A stretch of DNA of 64,000 nt from Metallyticus violacea (taxonomy: Eukaryota; Arthropoda; Insecta; Mantodea; Metallyticidae). Below are positions 13,030 to 25,609 of the stretch, piece after piece; the stretch's first letter is position 1, and each line of letters starts with the position of its first letter. Below the pieces are notes generated by a model. It worked only from the letters and a program-made list of their open reading frames with translations. It was not told where the DNA came from and did no database searches. Position numbers and translations under genes: made by a program. The stretch lies in the NCBI GenBank assembly GCA_030762175.1, contig CM060838.1:18459501-18523500 (forward strand). Direction: 5' to 3'.

Positions 13030-13720
13030 AAAGACCATTAAAAAATGCACGAATTTCTCGTGAAGCTGGTTAGATTTTTTCTGAACTCCAGTACCGGTTG
13101 TTTTGTGACTGAATAAACACACTTAGATGGAACCAAAATTCGTCCATAAAGAAAATTACATTAGAGTTAATTTCTCCATCATGCACACTATTCAAAATCC
13201 ATACACAAAATCTACTCCTGAATGCAGGGTCAACCGGTTTAAGTTCATGCACTACAGTAATTTCATAGAGTTTTAACTGTAGTACTGTAACCGTTCGAAC
13301 ATAGGAACAGCAAATTCCGTTTGCTAAGACAGATGAAAAAGTGATTTTTAATGGAACGTTCTAGACTTCTAGAGCATGTCCAATGCTATCAACGTTTTTT
13401 CTGTGAATTCGGTGTGTTTTTATTAAGAATACTTTCAGTTTCACGAAATTTATGTCCCAGCCTGTGAATCGAACTTGGACTTGGAACTTGAATATTACGG
13501 AATCTCTCTTGAAACAATCTTCGTACATCACGAGCCCATTCTGTATGCAAGTACGAATCGCATAGAATACTTTAATTGCGTATTACGCCGCCTAATGAAT
13601 ACTTTATACACTATCACACAGCACACAAGAATACGTCCGTATGTTCCCAAAGTTAAACACTTCCCTCTGGCTCCCTGGTTGGCTTTCAAGCGTGGGAACC
13701 AAACGAGACCTGCAGAGCTC
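13030..13720 (-). mobile_element. Degraded Tc1/mariner-type transposon fragment
   Basis: On the minus strand, broken frames give WARDVRRLFQERFRNIQVPS followed by SIHRLGHKFRETES (helix-turn-helix-like N-terminus). Then comes HELKPVDPAFRSRF, and an aspartate-bearing core FFMDEFWFHLSVFIQSQNNR followed by YW. The DEAWFHLSGYVNSQNNRYW pattern is a hallmark of an insect Tc1/mariner-superfamily transposase. The C-terminal catalytic part is missing. The 12.43-13.85 kb block is also less AT-rich than its surroundings. Confidence 0.6.
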
Positions 13721-16700
13721 ATTCAACTATGGCGAACTGCACGCTGAGCGGTTCCGCAAAGGAAATCACCAACACAACACATTGACCTTTTTGACATTAA
13801 GTTAATTCTCGGTTTACCGTGCTACTAAGCATAGATTTTATGAATCGGCATTCTAAAATACTTTAAATGTCTGCTCTCTTTCAAATTTTTCAAAATTCAT
13901 CAATTGTTTGTAAACATATCTGCACTGTAACCATTGTTTTTTCGGTTTGCTCTCAAACATTTCTCCAAAGCAAATTAAGCAAGAACTGTTGTGCTGTCTC
14001 CACAACAACCTGAAATTGATTGTGGCATTATTGTTCATGCTGATAAGAATTGCTTTCTCAAAATCTGTTACAATTATGTTGATACTAACTGCTCTACAAT
14101 TATCTAGAATTGTACAAATAAAACATCAATATGCATACCATCTTGTTTTTATGTAAAAAACAGAAAAACGAATAGAGGTACTTGTATTTCATCATCTTCT
14201 GTATTTCTTCCAGGAGTATTATAAATCCAATAATTGTGAATAAATTTGAACTTATCTTAAATGTCACATCCATGAACCAGGTAGAACTAACTCTTAAGCT
14301 CCTTTTAGTTGCAAATACTAAAACATGATTTTCTGCTTTTCTTTTATCATGGATAACAAACATATCCCCTAATAGAGTTAACTGGTATTTTCCTCATAGT
14401 TTCGTAAGGTCCTGCAGAAATGGGGGATTTAGCAGTTGCTTTCATCTTTGTTCCCACCTAATACACTTCAGATTTTCTCAGTCTGGTATTTGTGCAGGAA
14501 GTATTTCGGGTCTTTCTTCTGCTATTCATTTGTCATTTAACTTTTTCTGCTTCGAAACTTCCTCAATGGATGGCGTGAATGAGATAATTATTTGATTCCT
14601 TTTAAAACCCTAATTCCACTGTATAGTAACAGCTCTAGCCTTGCTTTGTTTTTGTTTGAATTTGTGACATGCCCAATAACATTTTTCAATATATGTTTGA
14701 GTTTTATAATATATGAATACTTTCACTAATAATTTTGTTCCACCTCTTGAAGGGGAATTAATATGGATGTTATATCGCATCATTAAAAATGTTTATTTAT
14801 CAAACAACTGACTTACAGAAAATGTTAATTTACAAAAATATATGCAATCATTGTTTTCTATAACAATTACTAAATAACTACAAGTATAAAGTGTTATTTG
14901 AGAGTAATTTATGAATGTGAGTAAAATATTACTGATAGAAAATTGCATTTGGAAAAAAAGTTTGGAAATAAAATTTAAGAATAGAGTATATTAGAAACAG
15001 TTACTGTTAGCAATGCTTTTTAGGAAAATAAAATTAGGAAATTTTATATTTAGAAAAAAAAATTATTTAGGAAGTAATTTTAGGAAAAATGCTAGGCAAT
15101 CATTGCATGGGCTTCTCTTGCATCAAGAAATGCTTTGGTCCATAAATTCTTATTGCTGTAAATTTAAACCCAACAGCAGGATTTAAATTTATTGAACACA
15201 TACCCTGCTTTGCTGATTTGTCCAAGTGATCTTTATTATTTATTTCTGCAATCTTAGAGGGTGAATAAATGAGAATTATAATATTTATATATCAGAATAG
15301 CTGTGCAAGATTTCTTGGCAAATAAAAATCAGTGTAAGGTATTTCTAGAACATTTGTGCTTTTACAGTTTTACAGTTCAAGGGAACTGTTGTAAAAATAA
15401 GAATATTTTCTATGGATAAGAAATATTATTTGATGCTTATAAGAAATCTGTGAAAAAAAGAAAGATAACAGCTCTCATAAAAATAAGGAAAACTTCTGGA
15501 GCTGGAAGCCACAAATAATGACATACGCATACTATACCTTCTCCCACATATTTACATACAAACCTGGATGAAAACTTACCTTTGAGGTTACTAGGAAAGT
15601 TTTGGGATATTCAATATAAGAAAATCGCCTTACACGTTGTATTTTTTAAAAGTAATTCCTATATTTTATACACTTTTGTATTGCTGGAATTAATTTTGGA
15701 AGCAGTATGTTACTTGTTCTCTAACATAGCATTAACTTTTCTTCATAGATAACAATACTATCAGGCTGAAGAATTGTTTCTACTTAAATTGTTAACAACA
15801 GCTGTATAGTACCAGCAAAAATGTATCTGAATGTATCAATAATTTTAACAGGATTTTCTTAAGAAACATTGCAGATGCATTAACTTTGTGATCATAGGCA
15901 TTGTTGTAATTCAGCATAATCTTTCCTTGACCTCTGCTGGATTTTTTAATGCATCTTAGATAGACAAATTTAAGAGTACCACTTTGTGTTAACTATCTTC
16001 AGATTTTCTAGCACAACATTGGCCACAGGGCTACTTGATGTGAAGAAAGTGGTTGCTATCTTTTTCCTCATACTCACTGGTTCTTTGTTGAAGGCTGTTC
16101 ATCTGATAAAACCACATTAGGGTTGCCAACTTTTCAAAACCTCAAAAGGGAAACTTGTAAATAAAACATAATAAATGGTATTTAAAAAAAAGAAAGTAGA
16201 TTAACCTTCTGCATACCAAGCCCTATCAGTACATATGGAATATCAAGCAGGGTGCAAATGTATGCTAGCTTAAAATCTGTGTTAAACTTATTTTCATAGT
16301 TTTAAATTACAAATACACACTCAATATAATTTGATACACAATTTTAATACCATAATACAGCATTTCCAGTGTTATTAACATTACTCAACAATGAAAACAA
16401 TGTTACTGGAGTCTTGCTTGTTTGAAGTTATTTTCATCGGTTTGAAGCTGCAAATACATACTGAACAAAGTTCAAAATATAATTTATTTGACATAATACA
16501 GCACTTTTATAAGTTGCTTCCCATATTATTCCACTTTTATTAGTTATGTTGAGCTAACTGCTAGCTGATAATCATCCCTTGCCTCTTCATTATTGATGTT
16601 CTCAATAACATCATCCACAGTATCATATCTTCTATGTTATCTTCAATCTCAGAACACTCATCATGAGAACTCACATTACTTTCCACTTCCTCTTCCAATA

Positions 16701-17099
16701 TTTTCATTGCCTAACATAGAGGTCATGTTGACATCCTAATTTATAAGTTTTTTGCACCTTCCTTCTCTTTGACATCTTTTAGATTAGACTTGCAAACGTA
16801 AATCACATAAGGAATAAATCACAACCTGTAGTCCAACAATGCCTTATATTTAATTTAAAACCTCCTTCAACAATGAAACTTCTAAAATAAATGTGTAATT
16901 TTTAGTTTATCAATGCCATACTTCTTGTGGCATGGACTACCAAGCGGGTACAGTAGTACCCCAGTGAGTATTTCAAGCGCTGTATTTCAAGCTCTATGAC
17001 ATGGACATAATAATTACTTTCATTATGTTATGTGGTTTGTAGGGGATAAATTAACAATACAAAGAACTGATAATGCTGTATCACTACAACATTACAAAC

Positions 17100-17935
17100 A
17101 AAGAGTTACAGAGATTGGGATAACTTGTAGTATGCTTGATATGAGGAAGGTTAAGAAAATATTAAAAATATTTATATGGAGAGCAATTGAAAATAATGAA
17201 AGAATCTGATTATTTAGGAGTGCGATTAAATATTAATGACAGAATGAGAACCTGATAACCAGGTGATTGCCAAAGGAAAACTAGCTATGAAAGGAATGAA
17301 AATATGTTTATATAAGGTGATGTAATTTGAGTAGAGAGGTTGTATGAAGCAGTTGTAGAATCAAAGATGTTATATGGGATGGAAATTTGGGGATTTTCAG
17401 AGATTGTAAACAAAAATGATGTAGCACATAGGATACGTTTACGGAATGTGGAATCCACACATTGAATGTGATGACATGATTTTTAGTGGTTTTACTTTAA
17501 ATCAAAATAAGATTAACGCATAGGATGTTTTGTAAAAATTTATTGGGGTTTCCAAAAACATTGCCAAGATTAGTAGCATTGGCAGAATTAGGTAGAATAA
17601 ATAGAAAAGGAATGTGGTTGAAGGAGTTCGAAATACTTGTTTAGGAATCTGAAACTAAGAGGGTGATAAGATAATTAAAATTTGTATGAAATGTGAAGGA
17701 ACAGTTTTGCACAATAATTGGTGGAAGAGACTGAAAGAAACATTGGAAGAGATCAGTAGGGCAATGTATGGCAGAAGAAAGAAAATAATTCAAAAGGTAT
17801 CTGGAGGAAAGTAAGGAGGAGGATAGAAGATACTGGAGAACAAGTGATATGACCAAGTTTAGAGCACAAAAGTTCTTTGAGATTATATAAGATATTCAAG
17901 AAGGATTAGGAAGAAGTATTTTGACAACTGAGATA
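17100..17935 (+). mobile_element. Non-LTR retrotransposon remnant, C-terminal reverse transcriptase region
   Basis: The plus strand encodes, in broken frames, YLGVRLN (17207 on), RLYEAVVESKMLYGMEIWGF (17336-17400) and HRMFCKNLLGFPKTLPRLVA followed by LAELGRINRKG (17518-17615). The spacing and pattern fit the region after the polymerase core of LINE-type elements (YLG...; LY...YG.E.W; ..F...LG.P). No intact frame. The sequence from 18.96 to 19.25 kb is purine-rich in the same style and may be its continuation beyond the mariner. Confidence 0.6.
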
Positions 17936-18960
17936 TGAGGGTAGGTTCATAAGTTTCCGGCCTAACTACTAGGTATGATACAGACAAAACCTATATTTCA
18001 CTTTTCAATATAGTTACCGTTTATTGCAATACACTTCTTACATCTTTTGAATTAACATTTCAACCCCTCCCCCCATAAAATAATCAGAAGTCTTGCCTGC
18101 AAAATGGGCATAAACAGCATCCATCACTTCTCCGTCACACTAAATTTCCTTCCTTGAAGGTCCTTCTTGAGTTTTGAGAAGAGGACATAGCCACTGGGAG
18201 CTAGATCTGGGCTGTAGGGTGGATGGATAATCTCCTTGAAATCACATTTCTTCACAGTTTCCTTTGCAACAAGAACCGTATGCACAGGCACACACCGCCA
18301 CTCAGCTTTCCTCACCTTTTCTATTTGATGGAAGCACATAGTCTGTGCTGTAGGCCAGCATCGTACTCCTCATTTACTGTGATGTTGCTCTCCTTGAAGT
18401 CAATGAAGAGTACTCATTCCTTCACAGTCCCAAAAGACTGTGGCCATCATCTTCTTGGTTGACTGAGTGACCTTGGCCTTTACACGCGGTGCTTTGCCAG
18501 GTTTATGCCACTCCATTGATTCTCTTTTGGACAAGGAATCATAATAGAGGACCATAGTTTCATCTCTTGTAATAAGGTTTGCAGAAATTATCTCTCATTG
18601 CCATGGCAGAGCTCCAAAAATGCCTGAAAACAGATGATTAGTTGCTGCTTTTGGATTGAGGAAAGAAGTCTAGGCACCCATCTTGCACTAACCTTATTTA
18701 TGTTTAAATGTTCATGGATAATTTGATGTTGTTTTACAAAGATCCAACCTTGCTGCTATTTCTGTAACTTTGAGCCACTGGTCTTCCATAATTTTTCCTT
18801 CCACAAGAGCAATGTTTTCAGGAGTGAGCACCTCCAAGGGCTGACCTACACACTCATCTTCAATGCTTTCTTGACCCATTTGAAAAGTTTGGCCCATTCT
18901 TTTAAGGTAGAATATGAAGGTATTATATCTTAAAAAATTTAGAAATAGCAATATGGGGAA
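17936..18960 (-). mobile_element. Mariner-like transposon, degraded
   Basis: The minus strand gives TPENIALVEGKIMEDQWLKV near 18.8 kb (N-terminal region) and PPYSPDLAPSGYVLFSKLKK (third catalytic Asp region, 18.2 kb), with the C-terminus KCIAINGNYIEK near 18.0 kb. The low-coordinate end is a mariner-type terminal repeat (TATGAGGGTAGGTTCATAAG then TTTCCGGCC). The first and second catalytic aspartates were not recovered in frame. The other terminus is not recognisable. Confidence 0.75.
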
Positions 18961-19515
18961 AAAGAGTAAGTTTCATGTTTGATGCAGTGCGAGGAAACAA
19001 GTAATTGAAGAGAGGGTATATAGTATCCAAAATGAAATAAAGTGGAAAACAATATTGTAACAATAAAAGTGAAGACAGTTAGAGGGTGGGAAAAAAGTCG
19101 GAGTACGGATGAATATTTAGGAAGAGTAAGGAGTCAATGGATTAGGAAAGTGGAGAGAGAAAAAGAGGAAAAGTAGGGGAAACAGTGTTTAACTCATATC
19201 AACAACCAGGAAGCCATATGTTGTTAGGGCTCCAAGAAAAGTTCGGTTAGCCTCAATTGTAAGAAATATATAAATCATTGGTTTTACTTTTTGTAATAAA
19301 AGATTGAAATAAGTATTCTAATTCTAATAAAAAAAGTTTATGTAAGTTAGAGAACTAAAAGGCTATTTTTATACACCTATTCAACAAAAATTACATAAAT
19401 AATTTGAATAGTCAATATTTTAAGACGTGAAACAATTTCTAACAACTAAAAAAAAAAATCTTTCAACAGATGAATTTGATTCTGGAATGCTAAGTGTAAA
19501 AGATATAAAGAAACA

Positions 19516-21597
19516 TATTAACATGGTAACATAGGTCTGAGAGACGGATATGTTTAAATATGTTTGTCAAGTTCGCAGTGCTGCATCATCCTACAATGTT
19601 ATCCCTTTAGCTATGCTTAAGTTGATGTTTTACTGCACCAATGATGCAATGTGTTGTTTATTTTGGCTTACCATACCTAGCCTGTGGGATGAATATTACA
19701 GTAGAGGTAAGTCTGTTTTAATATTTGATTGATTAGTAATAATGTATTAACATTTATTTTTGCTGTTACATGATTACATATATTTAATGTTTTTATTTTG
19801 TCACTGTTTAGTCATGTTCAATGTTGCATACATTATTCCCATTGTTAGAGCCACTTTTGAATGCTGTTTCTTTGTTTTACTTTTTAATGTCAAATGGTGC
19901 TGAAAAAATGGTCATTATGATCTTAATGCCAATATCAAATCAGAGATAAAGAATAAGAACCTGATGATTTACATATTACTGAGTTCACATCTCAGAATTA
20001 GATCATGAAACAAGATTCTAAAGTAGGAATATTATTTAGAAGACTGTAGTGATGGATCTGAGGAAGAAGTTGAACAAAATAGATATAGAGTCATGATTTG
20101 TTTTATGGAAAAGGAAAATGCTTCATCTGAAATTCAAAACCACTGACTTTTAGTTAATCAACCTAATGATTTTTATGCAATATTTTCAAGTATGGTCTTG
20201 AACAACTAGCATCACTTTTTTCCACAGACTGTACAGATATTGTCCAATTTTTTTTTAGCAACCATATCTTTGAAGATATGTGACAATTTGATTCTGGCTT
20301 TGAGATCTGATAACTCAGATACTTGACAACAGAGAAAAGAAAATGATCCTAAGACTGCAACTTCTCTCATCTTCACTCTATTAATTTCAAACTGTCGGAA
20401 AGTATATTCAATTGGAGTCTACATTGCATTAAATAGATCATTCCTTATAAGGAACATGCCTATTTCAGGTTTCTATACCAAACAAGTCAGCTAAAAATTA
20501 CATAAAAATAATGTGTCTAACTGGCGTTCATTCCTCATACCTTTATAATGCATATATTTATGCTGGAAAGGATAGTGATGGAATTAAACTTTTGGATGAA
20601 GAAAGAAGTTCACAAAACCAACACAGGCTGTGATTCGTCTCTGCAAGTGTATTTGCGGTAGCAGTATACATTAAATATGAAATGTAGCAGTTATTAATCG
20701 AACCAGAAGATATCCACTGGCAATATTTTAGCACCTCATAACAGTCAGCTGTAAAAATACATATGTATTGTGAGAAACAAGGTCAATTTGAGTAGATTTG
20801 ATTTTTGCAAAGAATTTGGGAATGAAAGTAGTTAAAAATCATTTGTGAAAAAGAATCCTAATTTGCAAGACAATCTATGAAACTTATATGTACCATTATG
20901 GAAGATCAGCAATAAGGATTGGAGAAGTCAATCACAAAGAGTGACAGACTTGAGGAGAGTAAGAACTGCCACTAATGTCTTTACACTAAAAACAGAATGA
21001 CAATCTATAAATGTGTCAAAGTGGAAATAATATGTATTGTGAGAAACAAGATCAATTTGAGTAGATTTGATTTTTGCAAAGAATTTGGGAATGAAAGTAG
21101 TTAAAAATCATTTGTGAAAAAGAATCCTAATTTGCAAGACAATCTATGAAACTTATATGTACCATTATGGAAGATCAGCAATAAGGATTGGAGAAGTCAA
21201 TCACAAAGAGTGACAGACTTGAGGAGAGTAAGAACTGCCACTAATGTCTTTACACTAAAAACAGAATGACAATCTATAAATGTGTCAAAGTGGAACAGCA
21301 ACTGTTTGGACGTTCCAAAAAGTTCTGTAAAGTGTGCATGAAAGTATTGTAAAACCATTTTGTCTTGAACTTTTATGTTTAAGAATAATTATTAATTAAT
21401 AAATTGTTTTATAATTTTTGCTTCTATAACCTTATGAATATTAAAGTGTTCAAAAGAAATCACAATTCTTAATTATGGTGATTGTAGTATTGCACATATT
21501 ACAAGTCAAATTTCTGAAATAAAGTGTCTTAGTCTCTCAGATGAATGTTAGTGTAAACATACAAAGGAGGGGAGAAAAAAGTGTTACCATTTAAGGG
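19516..21597 (+). mobile_element. piggyBac-like transposon, inactive, with internal duplication
   Basis: The plus strand carries broken piggyBac transposase signatures. IKIMCLTGVHSSYLYNAYIY followed by AGKDSDGI lies at about 20.51-20.58 kb, and a cysteine-bearing C-terminus follows (RMTIYKCVKVEQQ, then KKFCKVCMKVL and stop at 21349-21351). The right end reads GGG followed by TTAA at 21598-21601, the expected piggyBac target. Both ends share ATGGTAACA (19523-19531; inverted at 21582-21590) and a subterminal TCTGAGAGAC (19536-19545; inverted at 21532-21541). The left TTAA appears mutated. The catalytic triad region is heavily decayed. Confidence 0.72.
20762..21296. repeat. 269-bp near-perfect tandem duplication
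   Basis: The unit starting TATGTATTGTGAGAAACAA at 20762 repeats at 21031 with only isolated differences (for example AAGGTCAATTT against AAGATCAATTT). It lies inside the piggyBac-like corpse and duplicates its C-terminal coding part. Confidence 0.95.
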
Positions 21598-24225
21598 TTA
21601 ATTAGGAACTTCATATGCAAGAAATACACTGAAAAAAAATGTACCCACATATCTCTAGAATTTCAAAACTCTGCTCATTTCCTGTATTTACAATCTTTTT
21701 AATACAATTTATCAAAAACAGAATGTCTGCAATGCTCGAAAAGTTTAAAAAGGTAACACGATTTTTTTGCATTTCAAACTCAAAATTGTTTACATGAACA
21801 CTTTAATTGTTTAAAGATATCTCTTTAACAAAATAAAAATTTATGAAATAATTTAAACCAGTCCAGCAAAACTCCTAAAAACTCTTCATAATCCTATCTT
21901 TTTCTTTGGGTAAAATATTTCCAATTATACATTGGATTTCTATCTATAGAGTTGTCTTTAATTCTCTTTTTTAGTTGATTGCTCAAACCAACCATGCATT
22001 TCAGTCACTGCTGAATTGTTTTTAATTTGAGAATTGTAGCACAAAAAAGTTCTGAAATGTTATTAAAGAAGCAAGACAATTTTAAGTCATTTAAATATAA
22101 GCATATAATTTTGGAAAAACTGTTTCAAAAATAAAGATAATCTGAGATGCTTTGGAAATAACCTAAAACTACTTTATTATTTTTCTAGATTTCTCATTAG
22201 TTTTTCCTAAGGATAGCAATCTAGTTGGGTCATGCCCTTAAAAATTTATTCAAAAGAAAAAATGTCTATTATGTTTCAAGACCACAGTTTGTTGATAAAA
22301 TTAGAAGAATGTTTGCAACAGCATTGCAGCTAGCTTTCTTATCTTTTCTTTCTTTTTTTGTCTTTCTAAAAGTCTGCAACAATCTTTCTTTCTCTCCAAG
22401 TTTACATTATATTGTCACCAAAAATGAAGTTGAATTATCAAGGAAATTCCAAATTTCTCTATGTACCATTGTACATTTTTGTAGACACCAATTATTTTCT
22501 TCAACAATGTACAAAAATCTAAAACAAACTTTAAGCTTATTATTCGTAATGTACACAAGCCAAATATTATTCTATGACTAAAATTATAAAATGCAACTAT
22601 ACATGAGACCGAGGAATGGAAAATGATTTAATTTAAAATCTTACTTCCATTGGATTATTACAGAAATCAAAGTAGCACAGAGACTGAGGGTAATGCAAAT
22701 TAAGTTACTGGCTAAAATTATATTATGATGGTTGACTCTTTTTTTAACAAGAACCTGGCAATCTCAGAGATTTTTCTTTTTATTCATTCATTATATCGAC
22801 CTCTTTTACAGAAATGTGGACACATGTTGTTTTATATTGTGTTTACTTTCATGAGAAATCTTAACATTTCTTTTGCACATTATACTCTTCCCTTTAAATT
22901 AAATTATATTTTCCTTACATTTTCTAGATAATCGCACAATTTTTTTGCCTTTGGAGGTAAATTGTACTTTGTTCTTTTATGTACTTCACAAGTATCCAAA
23001 ATAATCTCTACAAAATCTGTTACTATTCCAAACTGGCTGACTGATGTATGTTAGGCTAATGGATAATGCTGGTTATCTTCACAAAATGTAAATGCAAATA
23101 ACTACAAGAAGTGCTTAGTAACATCAACAATCACAATATCCAACCAATTGGAACAATTTCATGATGAGCTTATGACCTTTAATTTAACTAAATTATATAG
23201 TTTTATGACCACAAATCCAAAATAATGAATTTTTATCCTGTTTGGTACTTATATGGAATATGATTTTTAATCCATAAAAATGGGAGATTCTATGCAATGC
23301 TGGACAGTTGGAAATCCTAAACCAATTGAGAACTGTGATTCTGTTTCATGGTCATATTGCCTGTTACACCGTTCCAAGGTACCAAGAGTCTTCATTACTA
23401 AATATTTGAAAAATTTTCCTGAACCTTGATCTGCTTTCATCCTTCACAGAAGATGAAGTAACCTCTGAAAGAAAACTGTCCTTTCTCTTGACGTGTTCAC
23501 ACAAGATAATGGAAACACTCAAAGTTAATTGTTAAGGCCAGTTTTAATGACAGTATCTTCAACAGTACATTTTTAATTATTCCATTATCTATTATTTGTT
23601 CTTTCCTTTCTGAAATCTGATTGAAAGGTAACACATTTTTAGTCCTTTTCTGCACTGTAGCCTCAGAGATAATATTTCTGTGAAAATTCAAATTTTACAA
23701 CAATTAATATATTAGTACTGAATGGAAGTCAGTTACATAGCCAGATTAAAGAACATTTTTGCATAACTGGCCTTTCTGGAGGGCCTTAACACTTTATTAT
23801 GATGCAGGCAGAAATGCTTTTGTTTATTCTCCTTGTTTTCAAGCAATTTTTAGATAAATATTGAATAATCCAACACATGTAAATTTCCAAAGTCATTACA
23901 GTTCACAGAATTGCTCATTGCAAATGAGAACATCATTGTTGTTTAGATAATTCGTGGTTTCTGATGAAAGTGATATGTCATAATTTAAAGTTAAAGACTT
24001 ATTCACTATATACCAAGAGAAACAATTTTCTAAATATTTATTCATTCAGAGATGTGCTAAGGACCACTTGACAAATTAATTGACTCTGTGATAAGAAAAG
24101 GTCAGGCCAAAGAGTTAATGCTCATTTCATGGGCATTGTGAGGAGAATGCAAGCAGTTGTCTCTCATACTAATTTTGTTTGATTTTGCAGGAGTAGCATG
24201 TGCAGGAATAAATTAATAAAATAAA

Positions 24226-24573
24226 TTTGGCTGTATTGGCTGAGCTTAAGCTTGTGTGGTTACCCTGTAGGGGAGGTCCGAAGCTACAGGGTAACTATCA
24301 CGAGCGTAAGCACAGCCAATACAGCCAACTCTGCAAGAGCGCAAGCTCAGTCAATACTACTAAAATGAGGTAAGATCAGCAAAATATAACAACAAAAGTC
24401 GAAGATAAATGCACAATCTCCTGCTTCAAACCCAGGAAAATTACACAGTGTCGCCTCTGGGCAAACACTGGGCCATGGTGTATAAGGTGGCACCAACCCA
24501 TGTAGTGACCTGACTTCTCTAAGGGGAGGTCTGAGGCTACAGGGTAACTATCACCTCAGTCAACACAGCCAAA
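24226..24573. mobile_element. Nonautonomous DNA transposon with 19-bp terminal repeats and 9-bp target duplication
   Basis: The ends are TTTGGCTGTATTGGCTGAG (24226-24244) and, reading inward on the other strand, TTTGGCTGTGTTGACTGAG (24573-24555). The flanks carry a perfect TAAAATAAA at 24217-24225 and 24574-24582. Inside, the block GGGGAGGTC(C/T)GA(A/G)GCTACAG continuing GGTAACTATCAC occurs at 24272-24300 and 24526-24553, and inverted in part near 24263. No coding capacity. A 9-bp duplication is typical of Mutator-like elements, but the family is not proven. Confidence 0.82.
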
Positions 24574-24764
24574 TAAAATAAATGTTATAGACAAAAATGA
24601 ATTAGTAATTAGCAATAATGTACTAATGTTTTGTCCCTACCTCACCTGAATTTTCTAGTAAATGTTGAAAAGAGATGTCCTTCTTTATTCAACCATGCTT
24701 GATGAAAGTTTATTTTTTTTTTCGAATAGTGTTTAATACCCATTTTTACTACTGAGGCACCACA

Positions 24765-24990
24765 GGCAGTGGGCACCGATGATACATGAAATGAAATGAT
24801 AAATTGGGAAAGGATTTTTTTTAAGGAAGGGAAGCTGAGGTTTAGGGTACCTCCCTGGCATTTGCAATTTATGAGGACTGAGGGAAACTTGGAAAAAACC
24901 TCAGTCAGGGAGGATGATCCTGGCAGGATGCGAACCCCCAAGGCTCCCGCTCACGAGTTAGCAGCTTAACGACCTCAGTCACCCGTGGAG
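24765..24990 (-). mobile_element. SINE family 2, copy A
   Basis: The minus strand begins with a tRNA-like segment containing GGTCGTTAAGCTGCTAAC and GGTTCGCATCC, runs through a body with CCTCATAAATTGCAAATGCC, and ends in CATTTCATTTCATGTATCATC. The same order of blocks recurs at 51108-51322, which establishes the family. The minus-strand open frame across it is incidental. Confidence 0.65.
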
Positions 24991-25213
24991 GTATGAAAAG
25001 TTCATGACATTCAATGCAACTCATTTCAGTTATTTTTACTAATCTTTAAGATTAAGCCCTTTAACACTCTGTTCTCTTTGTTACGCCACAATGCTCTGCC
25101 AACCAATAGGAAGGTTTAGAAGCGCTTACTTTAATCCTAGTCTGAATGTCTTCAAGTGCATCTTCTGTGAGGCAGATAATACCATTTTTCGAAAAATAAG
25201 AAATTTTTAAAAA

Positions 25214-25609
25214 ATTCTGTTGGAACTCGCACAGTGAAGCTTGTTAAATGTAAATTCTATCTAATCTGTCATCTAACACATCTTATGCTTCACTTACTTT
25301 CAAATATGGTGGGACCGGTTTCGAAGAGACATTCTCTCCATCTTCAACCAATTTGATGACTCGTCAAAATACCATTTTTGTTTAAGAGAACCTGCTCCTT
25401 ACCACTTTTTAAACAGATCACAAAGCATAATGGTTAGGCAGCATTGTAAACTCTGGAAAATGTAAATGATATTATTGTATGATTTAGTTGAACTACACAC
25501 TCTTAATGCTTCACTTACACTTAGGAGTGAGTAGTTCAACTAAAACATACAATAATATCAATTATATGATTGGCTTCACTGTGCCAGTTCCAATTTACAT
25601 TTTAATCTG
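25214..25609. repeat. Palindromic repeat family, copies 2 (nested pair)
   Basis: The outer inverted ends are TTGGAACTCGCACAGTGAAG (25219 on) and GGCTTCACTGTGCCAGTTCC (inverted, near 25575). Inside are one family unit (AATGTAAATTCTATCTAATC ... GACCGGTTTCGAAGAGAC) and a second hairpin at about 25457-25562. The second hairpin is built of AATGATATTATTGTATG(A)TTTAGTTGAACTA and its inverted copy. Confidence 0.72.

Noticed and set aside
15890..16800. Possible minus-strand piggyBac or other transposase remnant
   Set aside because: A few suggestive words (an acidic N-terminal-like stretch near 16.6 kb, TTAACCTTCTGCATACC near 16.2 kb) but no diagnostic motif. Too weak to annotate.
22225..22581. 118-codon plus-strand open frame
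   Set aside because: Long for this window, but Phe/Leu/Lys/Ser-rich with no domain pattern and no start or splice context.
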